From contig NZ_JANUXW010000002.1 of assembly GCF_024834045.1 (NCBI RefSeq), positions 124,001-188,000 of the forward strand: 64,000 bases of DNA. Direction: 5' to 3'. The notes under the pieces are model-generated. The model was given only the letters and a program-made list of their open reading frames with translations, did not search any database and was not told the DNA's origin. Each line of letters starts with the position of its first letter. The stretch's first letter is position 1. Positions 18,114 to 28,838 of the stretch are shown here, in pieces. The position numbers were made by a program, and so were the translations under genes. Source of the stretch: Neisseria montereyensis. Its GTDB lineage: Bacteria > Pseudomonadota > Gammaproteobacteria > Burkholderiales > Neisseriaceae.

Positions 18114-19250
18114 TCATAATTTAGCATGCAGTGCTTGGGCTTTTTCAAAGGCCGCGCCGGCATCTTTATCTAATACGGTGAAATGCCCCATTTTGCGGCC
18201 TTTACCGGCTGATTTTTTACCGTAAAGATGCAGATAGGCATGTAGGTCGGTTTGTATAGGTAACCAGTTCGGCTCGCCGTTGTCTTTCCATACATCGCCT
18301 AAAATATTGGCCATGCAGCAGGAAGACAATAAGCGGGTGTCGGCGGGCGGCAGGCCGCACATAATACGGACTTGTTGCTGGAATTGATCGGTTGTGCAGG
18401 CGTTTAAGGTGTGATGGCCTGAGTTGTGCGGGCGGGGTGCCATTTCGTTGACGATTAAGCTATGGGTATCGCCGACCACAAACATTTCAACCGCCAACAC
18501 GCCGACATAATCCAGCTCATCGGCCAGGCGCCGCGCCATATCCTGCGCTTGTTGTTGTACATCGGCACTCAAACGGGCGGGTACGATGGAATAGGCGAGT
18601 ATGCCGTCTTCGTGGATATTTTCGGCAGGGTCGAAAGTTTGTTCGTTGTCGCTGTCTAAACGGCAGACAATCACGGAAATTTCACTGCGCAAATCCACCA
18701 TTTTTTCCAAGATACAATCCACGCGGTTTAGCGTTTCAAAGGCCGCTTTCAGTTCGTCCAATGTTTTTACGCGAACCTGACCTTTGCCATCATAGCCCAA
18801 GGTGGCGGTTTTTAAAATGCCGGGTAGGAGTTCCGCGCTGGCTTCGGTAATGTCGTCAAGAGAACAAACCGCCTGATAAGGTGCCGTTTCCAAGCCGGCT
18901 TTTTGAATCCATGCTTTTTCCTGAATACGGTTTTGGGCAATGGATACCGAATCGCCGCGCGGTGAAACAACGGTGTGGTCGGCCAAAAAGTGCATTACAT
19001 CGGCGCTAACGTTTTCAAATTCGGTGGTTACGGCAGCGCATTTAGCCAATTCTGCCAAAGCGGCTTCATCATCGAATGGCGCGCACAAATGGCGGTCGGC
19101 AAATGCGGCGGCCGGCGCATCAGGATTGGGGTCGAGTACGGTGACTTGATAGCCCATGGTTTTGGCGGCAACGACAAACATACGGCCGAGTTGACCGCCG
19201 CCAAGTACGCCGAGCATAGCAGGAGGGAGGATGGGTTGGGATGTGTTCAT
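18114..19250 (-). CDS. purK: N5-carboxyaminoimidazole ribonucleotide synthase
   Basis: The product (378 aa from the chosen start) is PurK, an ATP-grasp enzyme that carboxylates aminoimidazole ribonucleotide with bicarbonate in purine synthesis. It opens with the characteristic MLGVLGGGQLGRMF. It also has DPNPDAPAAAFADRH, the ATP-grasp core GILKTATLGYDGKGQ, and VEMFVVGD and NEMAPRPHNSGHHT near the active site. The ATG at 19250 is preferred; an upstream in-frame ATG (19304) would add 18 residues outside the family. PurE is not in the window. No operon partner is evident. Confidence 0.93.
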   Translation of the reverse strand: MNTSQPILPPAMLGVLGGGQLGRMFVVAAKTMGYQVTVLDPNPDAPAAAFADRHLCAPFDDEAALAELAKCAAVTTEFENVSADVMHFLADHTVVSPRGDSVSIAQNRIQEKAWIQKAGLETAPYQAVCSLDDITEASAELLPGILKTATLGYDGKGQVRVKTLDELKAAFETLNRVDCILEKMVDLRSEISVIVCRLDSDNEQTFDPAENIHEDGILAYSIVPARLSADVQQQAQDMARRLADELDYVGVLAVEMFVVGDTHSLIVNEMAPRPHNSGHHTLNACTTDQFQQQVRIMCGLPPADTRLLSSCCMANILGDVWKDNGEPNWLPIQTDLHAYLHLYGKKSAGKGRKMGHFTVLDKDAGAAFEKAQALHAKL

Positions 19251-19348
19251 AGTTATATTTCTATAATTGGTTTCATTCGGTATCATTTTGTTTTGTTGAT
19301 ACATAATTTGTCTATATAATTATTTAAGATACAATGGTGTAATTCATT

Positions 19349-19912
19349 TTATTTTTCCTGTGTGGTAGGAGGTAAGCAGTTATTTTGTTTTAATAAATTT
19401 GAGAATTGTTCTAGCTGTAATATTCTTTGTTGTCTTTCAGATTCAGATAAGGGGCGACCAACAATAGCAAACCCCTGTGCAACACCAGAATTTAGCTCAT
19501 CATTTATACGGTCAAGTTCATTTTGCCATTTTTGTCTTTCTTGCCAGCAAGATTGCTGATTGAGAAATTGCGTATTATTTTTTTGAGATTGCCCTTCTAG
19601 CTCTTGATTGCGCTGCTCTAACTCTTGATTGCGCTGCTCTAACTTTTGATTTTGATCTTTTAAGTTATTTAAAGAATTAATATATAGAGACTTAGATATT
19701 GAATCATTTTGAATTTGTTTTAAATTCCTGATTTCTTCATTTTTCTGCGTAACTAATTCTTTTTCACTTTTGAGTTGAGCTTCAAGAGTATCTTTTTGTG
19801 CACCTATAATTAAATGCCATACCCCTGCTCCAATGGCAATACCAAATAGTAAAGTAATTAAATATTCTTTGAATAATTTTTCCGTTTTATCACTAAATAA
19901 AATATTCCACAT
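19349..19912 (-). CDS. membrane-anchored coiled-coil protein of unknown function
   Basis: I do not recognise this 187-residue protein (198 if it starts at 19945). It has a short N-terminal segment, one membrane helix (about 18-38, YLITLLFGIAIGAGVWHLII), and a long coiled coil (about 40-140) rich in Gln, Asn, Glu and Lys. A heptad of the form EQRNQEL is repeated. The helix is followed by a less regular C-terminal part with GVAQGFAIVGRPLSES. The DNA under the heptads is a 21-bp tandem repeat (19601-19663), so coiled-coil length may vary between strains. It lies between purK and trpE on the same strand; its codon use looks more AT-rich than its neighbours. Confidence 0.65.
   Translation of the reverse strand: MWNILFSDKTEKLFKEYLITLLFGIAIGAGVWHLIIGAQKDTLEAQLKSEKELVTQKNEEIRNLKQIQNDSISKSLYINSLNNLKDQNQKLEQRNQELEQRNQELEGQSQKNNTQFLNQQSCWQERQKWQNELDRINDELNSGVAQGFAIVGRPLSESERQQRILQLEQFSNLLKQNNCLPPTTQEK
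19601..19663. repeat. 21-bp tandem repeat, about three units, inside coiled-coil gene
   Basis: Units begin at 19601, 19622 and 19643. The first two are identical and the third has diverged. The core is CTCTTGATTGCGCTGCTCTA on the plus strand, coding for EQRNQEL heptads on the minus strand. Because the unit is a multiple of 3, copy changes keep the frame. Confidence 0.85.
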
Positions 19913-19973
19913 GGTTATGTCTTTTGGTTTTTTTGTAAAATGCAATAAATATTAAATTAATAAGCTAAATTGG

Positions 19974-21449
19974 TTACTTATCCAGCCCGTTCTGAACCAT
20001 TTCTGCCGCCCGCAAGACTGCGCGGGCTTTGTTTTGGGTTTCCTGCCATTCGGCTTCTTCGTCTGAGTCGGCCACAATGCCACCGCCGCTTTGCACATAC
20101 AGGGTTTGATCTTTAATCACGGCAGTGCGGATGGCGATAGCCAAGTCCATATCGTTATTAAAGCTCCAGCAGCCGACGGCGCCGCCGTAGATACAGCGTT
20201 TAACGGGTTCGAGCTCTTCGATGATTTCCAATGCCCGCACTTTGGGTGCGCCGGATAGGGTGCCGGCGGGGAAGGTGGCGGCGAGTACGGCCATATTGTC
20301 GGTGTCGGGTTTCAGACGGCCTTCGACATTGGAAACAATATGCATTACATGCGAATAGCGTTCGACCACCATTTTTTCGGTTACTTTAACTTGTGCGGTT
20401 TCGCTGACTCTGCCGACATCGTTGCGACCCAAATCAATCAGCATCACATGTTCGGCGATTTCTTTGGTGTCGTTCAATAAATCTTGTTCGTTGGCCAAAT
20501 CTTCGGCAGGTGTTTTGCCGCGCAGACGGGTGCCGGCAATGGGGCGGACGATAATATTGTCGCGTTCGCGGCGTACGAGGATTTCGGGGGACGAGCCGAC
20601 CACATGAAAATCGCCGAAATCATAATAAAACATATAGGGTGAGGGGTTGAGCGTGCGCAGGGCGCGGTAGAGGCTGAGCGGGTGGTCGCTAAACTGCTGT
20701 TTCATGCGTTGGCTGGGGACAACCTGCATACAGTCGCCGTCGAGAATGTATTGGCGGATTTTGCGTACATATTCTTTATAGCGCGCTTCGCCGGTTTCGT
20801 GTTCCGGTTCGGTTTTCGGGCTGCCGAGTGATAACGGAATGGCGCAGCTTTGGCGCAACAGGGTGCGTAAATCTTCCAAGCGGTTGCGTGCCCGTTCGTA
20901 GCCGTCTGAAAGGCTTGGGTCGGCATAAACAATCAGGTAGATTTTGCCGCTGAGGTTGTCGACCACGGCCAATTCTTGCGACAGCATTAGCAGGATATCG
21001 GGGGTGCCGATGGTGTCGGGTTTGTTGCTGTTGCGGAAACGGTGGGCGAAATGCTCGAAATGGTAAATGGTTTCATAGCCGAAATAGCCGACCAAACCGC
21101 CGGTAAAGCGGGGTAGATTGGGAATTTCCGGTGTTTTGAAGCGTTCATGGAAGGCTTCGATAAAGTGTAGCGGATTGCCTTCGTATTGTTCGGTTAGATT
21201 GCCGTCTTGATATACGCTGACTTTTTTGCCTTCTGCTTTTAAATAGGTTTTGCAAGGTAGGCCGATAAAAGAATAACGCCCGAAACGCTCGCCGCCGACA
21301 ACGGATTCCAGCAGATAGGTAAAAGGCTGGTTGGCGAGTTTGAGGTAAAGCGATAGCGGGGTGTCCAAGTCGGCCAGCAGCTCTTGAACGAGCGGAATGC
21401 GGTTATAACCCGCTTCTGCTTGGGCTTGGTATTCTTGTTTGGTAATCAT
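19974..21449 (-). CDS. trpE: anthranilate synthase component I
   Basis: The product (491 aa) is TrpE, which makes anthranilate from chorismate with ammonia supplied by the glutamine amidotransferase subunit. The N-terminal domain carries [19 protein letters not shown], including the LLES motif linked to tryptophan feedback binding. The chorismate-binding domain (about 225-485) has [47 protein letters not shown] and the C-terminal [11 protein letters not shown]. trpG is not adjacent. An uptake sequence lies in the short leader just before the ATG, and two more lie inside the gene (near 20310 and 20902). It is probably transcribed from its own promoter. Confidence 0.93.
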   Translation of the reverse strand: MITKQEYQAQAEAGYNRIPLVQELLADLDTPLSLYLKLANQPFTYLLESVVGGERFGRYSFIGLPCKTYLKAEGKKVSVYQDGNLTEQYEGNPLHFIEAFHERFKTPEIPNLPRFTGGLVGYFGYETIYHFEHFAHRFRNSNKPDTIGTPDILLMLSQELAVVDNLSGKIYLIVYADPSLSDGYERARNRLEDLRTLLRQSCAIPLSLGSPKTEPEHETGEARYKEYVRKIRQYILDGDCMQVVPSQRMKQQFSDHPLSLYRALRTLNPSPYMFYYDFGDFHVVGSSPEILVRRERDNIIVRPIAGTRLRGKTPAEDLANEQDLLNDTKEIAEHVMLIDLGRNDVGRVSETAQVKVTEKMVVERYSHVMHIVSNVEGRLKPDTDNMAVLAATFPAGTLSGAPKVRALEIIEELEPVKRCIYGGAVGCWSFNNDMDLAIAIRTAVIKDQTLYVQSGGGIVADSDEEAEWQETQNKARAVLRAAEMVQNGLDK

Positions 21450-21462
21450 GTTTCAGACGGCC

Positions 21463-21499
21463 TGAAAATGGTGTAGAAAAATAGGGGCTGAGTATAGCA
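21463..21499 (-). promoter_or_regulatory. putative trpE promoter and DUS-containing leader
   Basis: On the minus strand TGCTATACT (plus 21491-21499) is an extended -10 box. The roughly 35-nt leader that follows contains CAGGCCGTCTGAAAC directly before the ATG, so the uptake sequence occupies the ribosome-binding region and no good Shine-Dalgarno sequence remains. Confidence 0.4.
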
Positions 21500-21759
21500 T
21501 TTTTACGGGGGCAGATGTAGCGTATCGATGGCTTGATTGGATAAAGTGCGGTGGTTGTAGGGGTTTGTTTTTGTTTGGGTTCGTTATATGGAAAGATAGT
21601 GTTGTGATTTTGCTTCATTGTCGTATACGGCAATCGGATAAGCCGTATGTTGATGTATTTAAACGGCCTTGCCGTATTGCCTGAAAATGTAAAACCGTAT
21701 TTTCAGACGGCCTGATGTTATATAATAAATCAGATAATAAAACCAAAAACGGACACATT

Positions 21760-22527
21760 ATGACCCCAGTTCCTGTTACCGTTACCTCTTACAATATGCA
21801 TAAAGGCATGTCTGCCTTAAACCGTAAAGTACAGGTCGGCAGCATGGCGGAAGCGCTACACGACTTAAAATCAGATATCCTGCTTTTGCAGGAAGTGCAG
21901 GGCGAGCACCGTATCCGCCATAACCGACTCCCCGATTTCCCGCATAGACCGCATTACGATATTCTCGGCGAGCATTTATCGTTTAACAGCAGTTACGGTA
22001 AAAATGCCGTCTATCCCGAACGGCATCACGGCAATGCGATTCTGAGCCATATGCCTATCGATACCCGCCATAATTTGAATATTACTGTGAACAAACTCGA
22101 ACAGCGCGGCGTGTTGCATTGTGAGTTTCAGCCTGAAAATTGGGCGCTGCCGCTGGTGTGTTTATGCGCCCATTTGAATTTGCGCGAACTTGACCGTATC
22201 AAGCAATATCAGGCGATTTACGAATATGTCGATCAACATGTTGATCCGGATAGTCCTTTGATTATTGCCGGTGATTTTAACGATTGGCGCTATAAATCTT
22301 CGCATTCGCTGGGCAAGGCTTTAGACCTGCAAGAGGCATTTGTCGATGCGGCGGGCAAACGCCCGAAAACGTTCCCTGCCCGTTTGCCGGTATTAAGCCT
22401 CGACCGTATTTATACGCGCAATCTCGAAGTGTTGGATGCCCGTATTCATAAAGAAAAACAGTGGCAAAAACTTTCCGACCATCTGCCTTTGAGTGTGAAA
22501 GTTTTACCACGGATTAAACAGCCTTAA
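21760..22527 (+). CDS. endonuclease/exonuclease/phosphatase family protein
   Basis: The product (255 aa) has the EEP fold. It shows TVTSYNMHKGM near the start (catalytic Asn), ILLLQEVQGEH (metal-binding Glu), a central CLCAHLNLRELDR, PLIIAGDFNDWR (catalytic Asp and Asn), LDRIYTR and the C-terminal SDHLPL (catalytic Asp-His). All active-site elements are in order, so it should be a metal-dependent phosphodiesterase or phosphatase. It may act on a nucleic acid, lipid or nucleotide; the family does not settle this. ATG 21760 fits the family start. TATAAT at 21721-21726 could be its -10 box. Confidence 0.82.
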   Translation: MTPVPVTVTSYNMHKGMSALNRKVQVGSMAEALHDLKSDILLLQEVQGEHRIRHNRLPDFPHRPHYDILGEHLSFNSSYGKNAVYPERHHGNAILSHMPIDTRHNLNITVNKLEQRGVLHCEFQPENWALPLVCLCAHLNLRELDRIKQYQAIYEYVDQHVDPDSPLIIAGDFNDWRYKSSHSLGKALDLQEAFVDAAGKRPKTFPARLPVLSLDRIYTRNLEVLDARIHKEKQWQKLSDHLPLSVKVLPRIKQP

Positions 22528-22550
22528 ATCTCAGGTTTATATATTGATTA

Positions 22551-22578
22551 AGGCCGTCTGAATCGTTTCAGACGGCCT
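22551..22578. terminator. DUS terminator between convergent genes
   Basis: AGGCCGTCTGAA (22551-22562) and TTCAGACGGCCT (22567-22578) form a tight hairpin between the EEP gene and ilvC. Confidence 0.8.
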
Positions 22579-22612
22579 CTTTAATGGTTATAAAACCAAG
22601 TTATGCGGCAGA

Positions 22613-23975
<1,363 letters not shown>

Positions 23976-23999
23976 ATCCGTTCCTTTCAAATACAGTGC

Positions 24000-24491
24000 T
24001 TAAATTTTCAAAATCCGTTCGCCGCGTCCGATTCCGGCCGCACCGGTTCGCACGGTTTCGAGAATTGAAGTTTTGCCTAATGTTTCTAAGAATGAATCCA
24101 GTTTGTCGGATGAACCGGTAATTTCTATGGTGTAGGTTTTATCGGTAACATCGACAACGCGCCCACGGTAAATTTCAGAGAGGCGCAGGAATTCATCGCG
24201 GTCTTTGCCGACGGCGCGGACTTTAACCAACATCAGTTCCCGTTCGACAAAACGGCTTTCATTTAAATCGACCACTTTAATCACTTCAACCAACTTATTA
24301 AGCTGTTTGGTGATTTGTTCTATAACCGTGTCGTCGCCGTGGGTGACAATGGTCATCCGCGATAAGGTTTTGTCTTCGGTGGCGGCAACGGCCAATGAGT
24401 CGATATTGTAATCACGGGCGGAGAACAAGCCTACCACACGGCTCATCGCGCCTGATTCGTTTTCCATCAGGATAGATAAAATATGTCGCAT
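24000..24491 (-). CDS. ilvH: acetolactate synthase small (regulatory) subunit
   Basis: The product (163 aa) is the regulatory subunit that activates the large subunit and mediates valine feedback. It starts with an ACT domain (MRHILSILMENESGAMSRVVGLFSARDYNIDSLAV) and has the typical C-terminal domain (VRAVGKDRDEFLRL, VVDVTDKTYTIEITG, GRGERIL). Its ATG overlaps the stop of the large-subunit gene as TAATG, so translation is coupled and subunits should be made in balance. Confidence 0.95.
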   Translation of the reverse strand: MRHILSILMENESGAMSRVVGLFSARDYNIDSLAVAATEDKTLSRMTIVTHGDDTVIEQITKQLNKLVEVIKVVDLNESRFVERELMLVKVRAVGKDRDEFLRLSEIYRGRVVDVTDKTYTIEITGSSDKLDSFLETLGKTSILETVRTGAAGIGRGERILKI

Positions 24492-26275
24492 TATGGCACG
24501 CTCCTTGTATCGTAATCACGGTCTTTCACATCGTTCACATCCGAATCTTTCGGTGTTTCGCGCATGTGCGGCGGCAATACCATTTCATCTAAGCCTTTGC
24601 CGTTGCCGACCATGGGGAACACGTTTTGTTTTTTGTCGGTAATAAAGTCCAAGAACACCATGCGGTCTTTTTGCTTGATGGCTTCAAGCAAGGCGCCTTC
24701 CACGTCGGCTTTTTTATCGACGCGGATACCGATGTGGCCGTATGCTTCGGCCAGTTTCACAAAGTCGGGCAGCGAATCAAAATAGGTTTCGGATTCGCGG
24801 TTGCTGTAATACAGCTCCTGCCATTGGCGAACCATGCCCAGATAACCGTTATTTAAGGTCACCACATTAATCGGAATATGGTATTGGAAGCAGGTCGACA
24901 ATTCTTGGATATTCATCTGAATCGAACCTTCGCCCGTGATACAGAAAACATCTTGGTCGGGTGCGGCTAACTTAGCGCCCATCGCATAGGGTAGGCCGAC
25001 GCCCATAGTACCGAGGCCGCCTGAATTGAGCCATTGGCGGGGGCGCTCGAAAGGATAATATTGCGCGGTAAACATTTGGTGTTGACCGACATCGGAAGTA
25101 ATGATGGCGGAATTGTTGGTTACTTCCGCTAATTTTTGCAGCACATATTGAGGCTTGATAATATCGCCGTCATTTTCATTATCAAACCACAAGCAGTTGC
25201 GGCTGCGCCAGCTTTCCAGAGCGTGCCACCATTTTTCAAGCGAAGTAGGCGAAATCAATAATTCTTGCTTTTTCCACAACGCCGCCATATCTGCTAAAAC
25301 ATTTTTAACATCGCCGACAATCGGGATATCCACTTTTACACGTTTGGCAATGCTGGAAGGGTCGATGTCGATATGGATGATTTTTTTGGGTTTTTCCAAA
25401 AACTTAGACGGTACGGAAACCACACGGTCGTCAAAGCGCGCACCAACGGCAAGCACGACATCGGCATTTTGCATGGCCAGATTGGCTTCATAAGTGCCAT
25501 GCATACCGAGCATGCCGAGGAACTGGCGGTCGCTTGAGGGGAAAGCGCCTAAGCCCATCAATGTGCCGGTACAGGGAACACCGGTTAAGCGGATAAAATC
25601 AATCAATTCTTGATGGGCATTGCCCAATACTACGCCGCCGCCGAAATACACCAAAGGCCGTTTGGCCGATGCAAACATCTGTACGGCTTTTTTGATTTGG
25701 CCGGCATGGCCTTGGGTTACCGGTTGGTATGAGCGGATAAAAACATCTTCTTGCGGATAGCTGAACTTAGCCATTGCCTGAGTCACATCTTTGGGGATGT
25801 CGACAACCACCGGGCCGGGGCGGCCGGTAGCGGCAATTTGGAATGCTTTTTTAATGGTTACCGCCAGATCGTTGATATCGGTGACCAAGAAATTGTGTTT
25901 AACACACGGTCGGGTAATGCCTACGGTATCGACTTCTTGGAATGCGTCGGTACCGATAGCGGGTGTGGCAACTTGCCCGGTAATCACGACAAGAGGAATC
26001 GAGTCGGAATAAGCAGTAGCAATGCCGGTAACCGCATTGGTGGCGCCGGGGCCGGAAGTCACCAGTGCCACACCTACTTTGCCGCTGGTGCGGGAATAGG
26101 CATCGGCGGCATGAACCGCAGCTTGTTCGTGGCGTACCAGAATATGTTTGAGTTTATTAAATTGGAACAGCGCATCGTAGATTTCGAGGACTGCGCCTCC
26201 GGGATAGCCGAAAACGTATTCTACACCCTCGGCTTTAAGACTTTGCACGAGTATTTGTGCACCTGATAATTGCAT
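24491..26275 (-). CDS. ilvB: acetolactate synthase large (catalytic) subunit
   Basis: The product (594 aa) is the thiamine diphosphate-dependent catalytic subunit (IlvB/IlvI type) that starts valine, leucine and isoleucine synthesis from pyruvate. Motifs include GYPGGAVLEIYD, the catalytic Glu in RHEQAAVHAADAY, TSGPGATNAVTG, the FAD-region GMHGTYEANLAM and the ThDP motif FCITGEGSIQMN ending in LNNGYLGMVRQWQ. The ATG at 26275 is chosen because AGAGGCAG precedes it; the frame extends upstream by 27 leucine-rich residues that are not part of the family. It is the first gene of the cluster and is followed by ilvH with a 1-nt overlap. Confidence 0.94.
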   Translation of the reverse strand: MQLSGAQILVQSLKAEGVEYVFGYPGGAVLEIYDALFQFNKLKHILVRHEQAAVHAADAYSRTSGKVGVALVTSGPGATNAVTGIATAYSDSIPLVVITGQVATPAIGTDAFQEVDTVGITRPCVKHNFLVTDINDLAVTIKKAFQIAATGRPGPVVVDIPKDVTQAMAKFSYPQEDVFIRSYQPVTQGHAGQIKKAVQMFASAKRPLVYFGGGVVLGNAHQELIDFIRLTGVPCTGTLMGLGAFPSSDRQFLGMLGMHGTYEANLAMQNADVVLAVGARFDDRVVSVPSKFLEKPKKIIHIDIDPSSIAKRVKVDIPIVGDVKNVLADMAALWKKQELLISPTSLEKWWHALESWRSRNCLWFDNENDGDIIKPQYVLQKLAEVTNNSAIITSDVGQHQMFTAQYYPFERPRQWLNSGGLGTMGVGLPYAMGAKLAAPDQDVFCITGEGSIQMNIQELSTCFQYHIPINVVTLNNGYLGMVRQWQELYYSNRESETYFDSLPDFVKLAEAYGHIGIRVDKKADVEGALLEAIKQKDRMVFLDFITDKKQNVFPMVGNGKGLDEMVLPPHMRETPKDSDVNDVKDRDYDTRSVP

Positions 26276-26748
26276 GTCTGCCTCTGTTTTCTGCGTGTAA
26301 GCCAAAAGGAGCAATTCGTTTCGCCACAGCACCTGTAATGCAATTTTTGTAAGCAACGATTTAGGGTACGCGCATTACAAAAAAACGGCGACAACCAAAC
26401 TGCCCGAGCAATTGAGCTCAGACGCTTGAGCGTTTTACTGATAAAGGGAATCAGAACAATAACCTAAACTTAATGTTTAAATCAAGATAAAAACTTTCAT
26501 CTTGATAAAGAAAAAATGATTTTATAGATTATTGTTTGATTTATAAAGAATAAAATAAAGCGGTTTGATAGAGCGCTATTTAATGAAAATATGTATATGA
26601 TAATGAACCCATAGCAAGTTGTTTCAAACGGCGGCGATTAATCAAGCAAGTCTGATGGTTTAAAGAGGGGTTGTCGGCCTTCTTCACGAGCGGTTATGTC
26701 GAGGCGGTATTATTGCGGACGGGCCGTCTGAAAATATAAAAATATATA
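26276..26748. other. leader and promoter region of the ilv cluster
   Basis: This gene-free stretch upstream of ilvB on the minus strand contains a 7-codon frame MKVFILI (26477-26500), an 8-bp inverted repeat ATCAAGAT/ATCTTGAT (26481-26488/26499-26506) overlapping its start, overlapping CTCAAGCG/GAGC hairpin arms around 26410-26435, and a 7-T run (minus) at 26379-26385 after GC-rich sequence. This layout is compatible with attenuation control by branched-chain aminoacyl-tRNA, but no strong terminator stem is evident. Confidence 0.35.
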
Positions 26749-26784
26749 AAAGCCTTTGATTGATACGGTTCAATCAAAGGCTTT
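26749..26784 (-). terminator. intrinsic terminator after the periplasmic protein gene
   Basis: AAAGCCTTTGATTG (26749-26762) pairs perfectly with CAATCAAAGGCTTT (26771-26784), and the minus strand continues into a T-rich tail. It ends transcription of the gene at 26809-27525. Confidence 0.85.
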
Positions 26785-26808
26785 CGGGTTATTTATTGTG
26801 TTAGACGG

Positions 26809-27525
26809 TTAACGGATAGATTCGATTTGATAATCCAACCGGTCTGTTTTATTGGTCTGATGATTGGTTTGAACCACAATGCGCGGGATAAACATTTGAT
26901 AGTCGTATAAGTAATAACCCTCGAAATTCTGAGTGAGGTTAACCGTTCCGGCAGGGTTTTTCATCGTCAGCGTACAGTTGGCATGTTGTGCATTGCCTTT
27001 GAGGCTGGAATGGATGGCTTGGGCATTTGCCGCTGCCGCAAGCGTACATTTTTCCTGTACATTCAGCGTGCCGTTGGCATCTTCCAATACGGCGGCACTT
27101 TCAACGGTGGCGCCGTGTAACGACCATTGTGCAGGCGGCGGTGCGATTTGAATATCACGCGTGGTAAAACCCGCTTCATTCATTTTCCATTGTAAATCCC
27201 AGTGGTTGAGCAAAACCAAGCTTTCTGAATCAGGGCGGTCGGTGACGGAAGAACTTTTACGTTTGAGTACGCTAGGGGCGGAAGAAAACCAGCCCAAACC
27301 GGAAAATTTATCGGTTTGGCGGTATATACGGACGTTGTCTTGCGTATTGCTTTGTTCGGCAACCTGATAAACGATTCTGCGGATACGCTGTTCGGGTTTG
27401 CCAATCTCAAACGCTTCGCTCAGGTTAATCAGTCTTTTTTCTTCCTGATCCGCTGCCGATGCGGCGGCAGGCAGGAGGGACAGGGCAAGTATAAATATCA
27501 ATGGACGCACGTTCGGTATCCTCAT
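26809..27525 (-). CDS. exported protein of unknown function
   Basis: I do not recognise this 238-residue protein. It has a clear Sec signal peptide (basic start, hydrophobic core LIFILALSLLPAAAS, cleavage near ASA-AD). The mature part has two cysteines (in QEKCTLAAAA and HANCTLTMKN) that could form a disulphide. The C-terminal half is beta-rich (NLTQNFEGYYLYDYQMFIPRIVVQ). It contains no catalytic motif I can name. ATG 27525 follows an in-frame TTG; neither has a strong ribosome binding site. It stands alone between the sstT terminator and its own terminator. A periplasmic location is inferred. Confidence 0.7.
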   Translation of the reverse strand: MRIPNVRPLIFILALSLLPAAASAADQEEKRLINLSEAFEIGKPEQRIRRIVYQVAEQSNTQDNVRIYRQTDKFSGLGWFSSAPSVLKRKSSSVTDRPDSESLVLLNHWDLQWKMNEAGFTTRDIQIAPPPAQWSLHGATVESAAVLEDANGTLNVQEKCTLAAAANAQAIHSSLKGNAQHANCTLTMKNPAGTVNLTQNFEGYYLYDYQMFIPRIVVQTNHQTNKTDRLDYQIESIR

Positions 27526-27573
27526 TATCAATGATTGAATAATATAACAAACAAGTAATCGGATAAATAAGAC

Positions 27574-27606
27574 AACAGGCCGTCTGAAAGTTTCAGACGG
27601 CCTGTT
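27574..27606 (-). terminator. DUS terminator after sstT
   Basis: A perfect 16-bp inverted repeat (27574-27589 / 27591-27606) is built on the uptake sequence and lies 6 nt past the sstT stop codon. Confidence 0.85.
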
Positions 27607-27611
27607 AATAT

Positions 27612-28838
27612 TTACATACCTTCTTTACGTTGGCGGCCTAAATCGGCTGCGGCGGTAAACAATACATCGGTAGAAGAGTTCAGCGCGGTTTCTGCAGAAT
27701 CTTGTACCACACCGATAATAAAGCCGACGGCAACAACCTGCATGGCGATATCATTGGAAATACCGAACAGGCTGCAAGCCAACGGAATCAGCAGCAAAGA
27801 ACCGCCTGCCACGCCGGAAGCACCGGCGGCACTCACGGTGGCAACTAAGCTCAACAATAGGGCGGTAGCAAAATCCACTTGGATATTTTGCGTGTAGGCT
27901 GCGGCCATCGCCAATACGGTAATCGTGATGGCGGCACCGGCCATATTAATGGTGGCACCCAAGGGAATCGAAATAGAGTAGGTGTCTTCATGTAGGCCGA
28001 GTTTTTTTGCCAAAGCCATATTCACCGGAATATTAGCGGCGGATGAACGGGTGAAGAATGCGGTGATACCGCTTTCACGCAGGCAGGTCAGCACCAGCGG
28101 ATAGGGATTGCGGCGGATTTTCCACCAAACCAATACGGGGTTGACCACCAAAGCGATAAACAGCATACAGCCTAATAATACGGCCAATAAATGGGCATAG
28201 CTGGATAAGGCACTGAAACCGGTTTCGGCAATGGTAGACGATACCAAGCCGAAAATACCCAAAGGCGCAAAGCGGATCACCCATTTCACAATGGCGGATA
28301 CCGCATCGGATAAATCGGCAATCATGGTGCGCGTGGTTTCGGATGCGTGTCTGAGTGCGAAGCCCAATAACAATGCCCAAGCCAAAATGCCGATATAGTT
28401 GGCATTGGCAATGGCGTTAATCGGGTTGGCCACCAGATTCATCAATAAGGTTTTCATCACTTCGGTAATACCCGAAGGCGGTGTGGTGGTAACCGCATCC
28501 GCATTAACCAATATCATTTCGGTGGGGAAGATAAAGCCTGCCAATACTGCAACAAATGCGGCGGAAAAGGTGCCGATGGCATAAAGTACGACAATCGGTT
28601 TGATATAGGCTTCGCTGCCTTTTTGGTGGCGGGCAATCGCGCTGATGACCAATACAAAGATCAATACGGGGGCGACGGCTTTCAATGCGCCGACAAACAA
28701 ACTGCCGAGCAATCCTGCCGCAAGGCCGGCAGCAGGCGAGAGCCAAGCCAAAATAACACCCAAAATCAGGCCGACAATGATTTGTTGCACCAAACTGATG
28801 CGGTTGACGGCATCAATAACCGGATTTCCGCTTGCCAT
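27612..28838 (-). CDS. sstT: serine/threonine:sodium symporter
   Basis: The product (408 aa) is a dicarboxylate/amino acid:cation symporter of the SstT type, with about eight membrane helices and re-entrant loops. Family motifs include [18 protein letters not shown] at the N-terminus, the serine-rich [14 protein letters not shown] hairpin, the [19 protein letters not shown] region that binds substrate and sodium, and [17 protein letters not shown]. It imports serine and threonine with Na+. Length matches SstT. It is monocistronic. Confidence 0.92.
   Translation of the reverse strand: MASGNPVIDAVNRISLVQQIIVGLILGVILAWLSPAAGLAAGLLGSLFVGALKAVAPVLIFVLVISAIARHQKGSEAYIKPIVVLYAIGTFSAAFVAVLAGFIFPTEMILVNADAVTTTPPSGITEVMKTLLMNLVANPINAIANANYIGILAWALLLGFALRHASETTRTMIADLSDAVSAIVKWVIRFAPLGIFGLVSSTIAETGFSALSSYAHLLAVLLGCMLFIALVVNPVLVWWKIRRNPYPLVLTCLRESGITAFFTRSSAANIPVNMALAKKLGLHEDTYSISIPLGATINMAGAAITITVLAMAAAYTQNIQVDFATALLLSLVATVSAAGASGVAGGSLLLIPLACSLFGISNDIAMQVVAVGFIIGVVQDSAETALNSSTDVLFTAAADLGRQRKEGM

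Noticed and set aside
26276-26356. 27-residue leucine-rich N-terminal extension of IlvB
   Set aside because: Not part of the family; ATG 26275 has a better ribosome binding site. A leader-peptide reading was considered, but there is no stop codon before ilvB in this frame.
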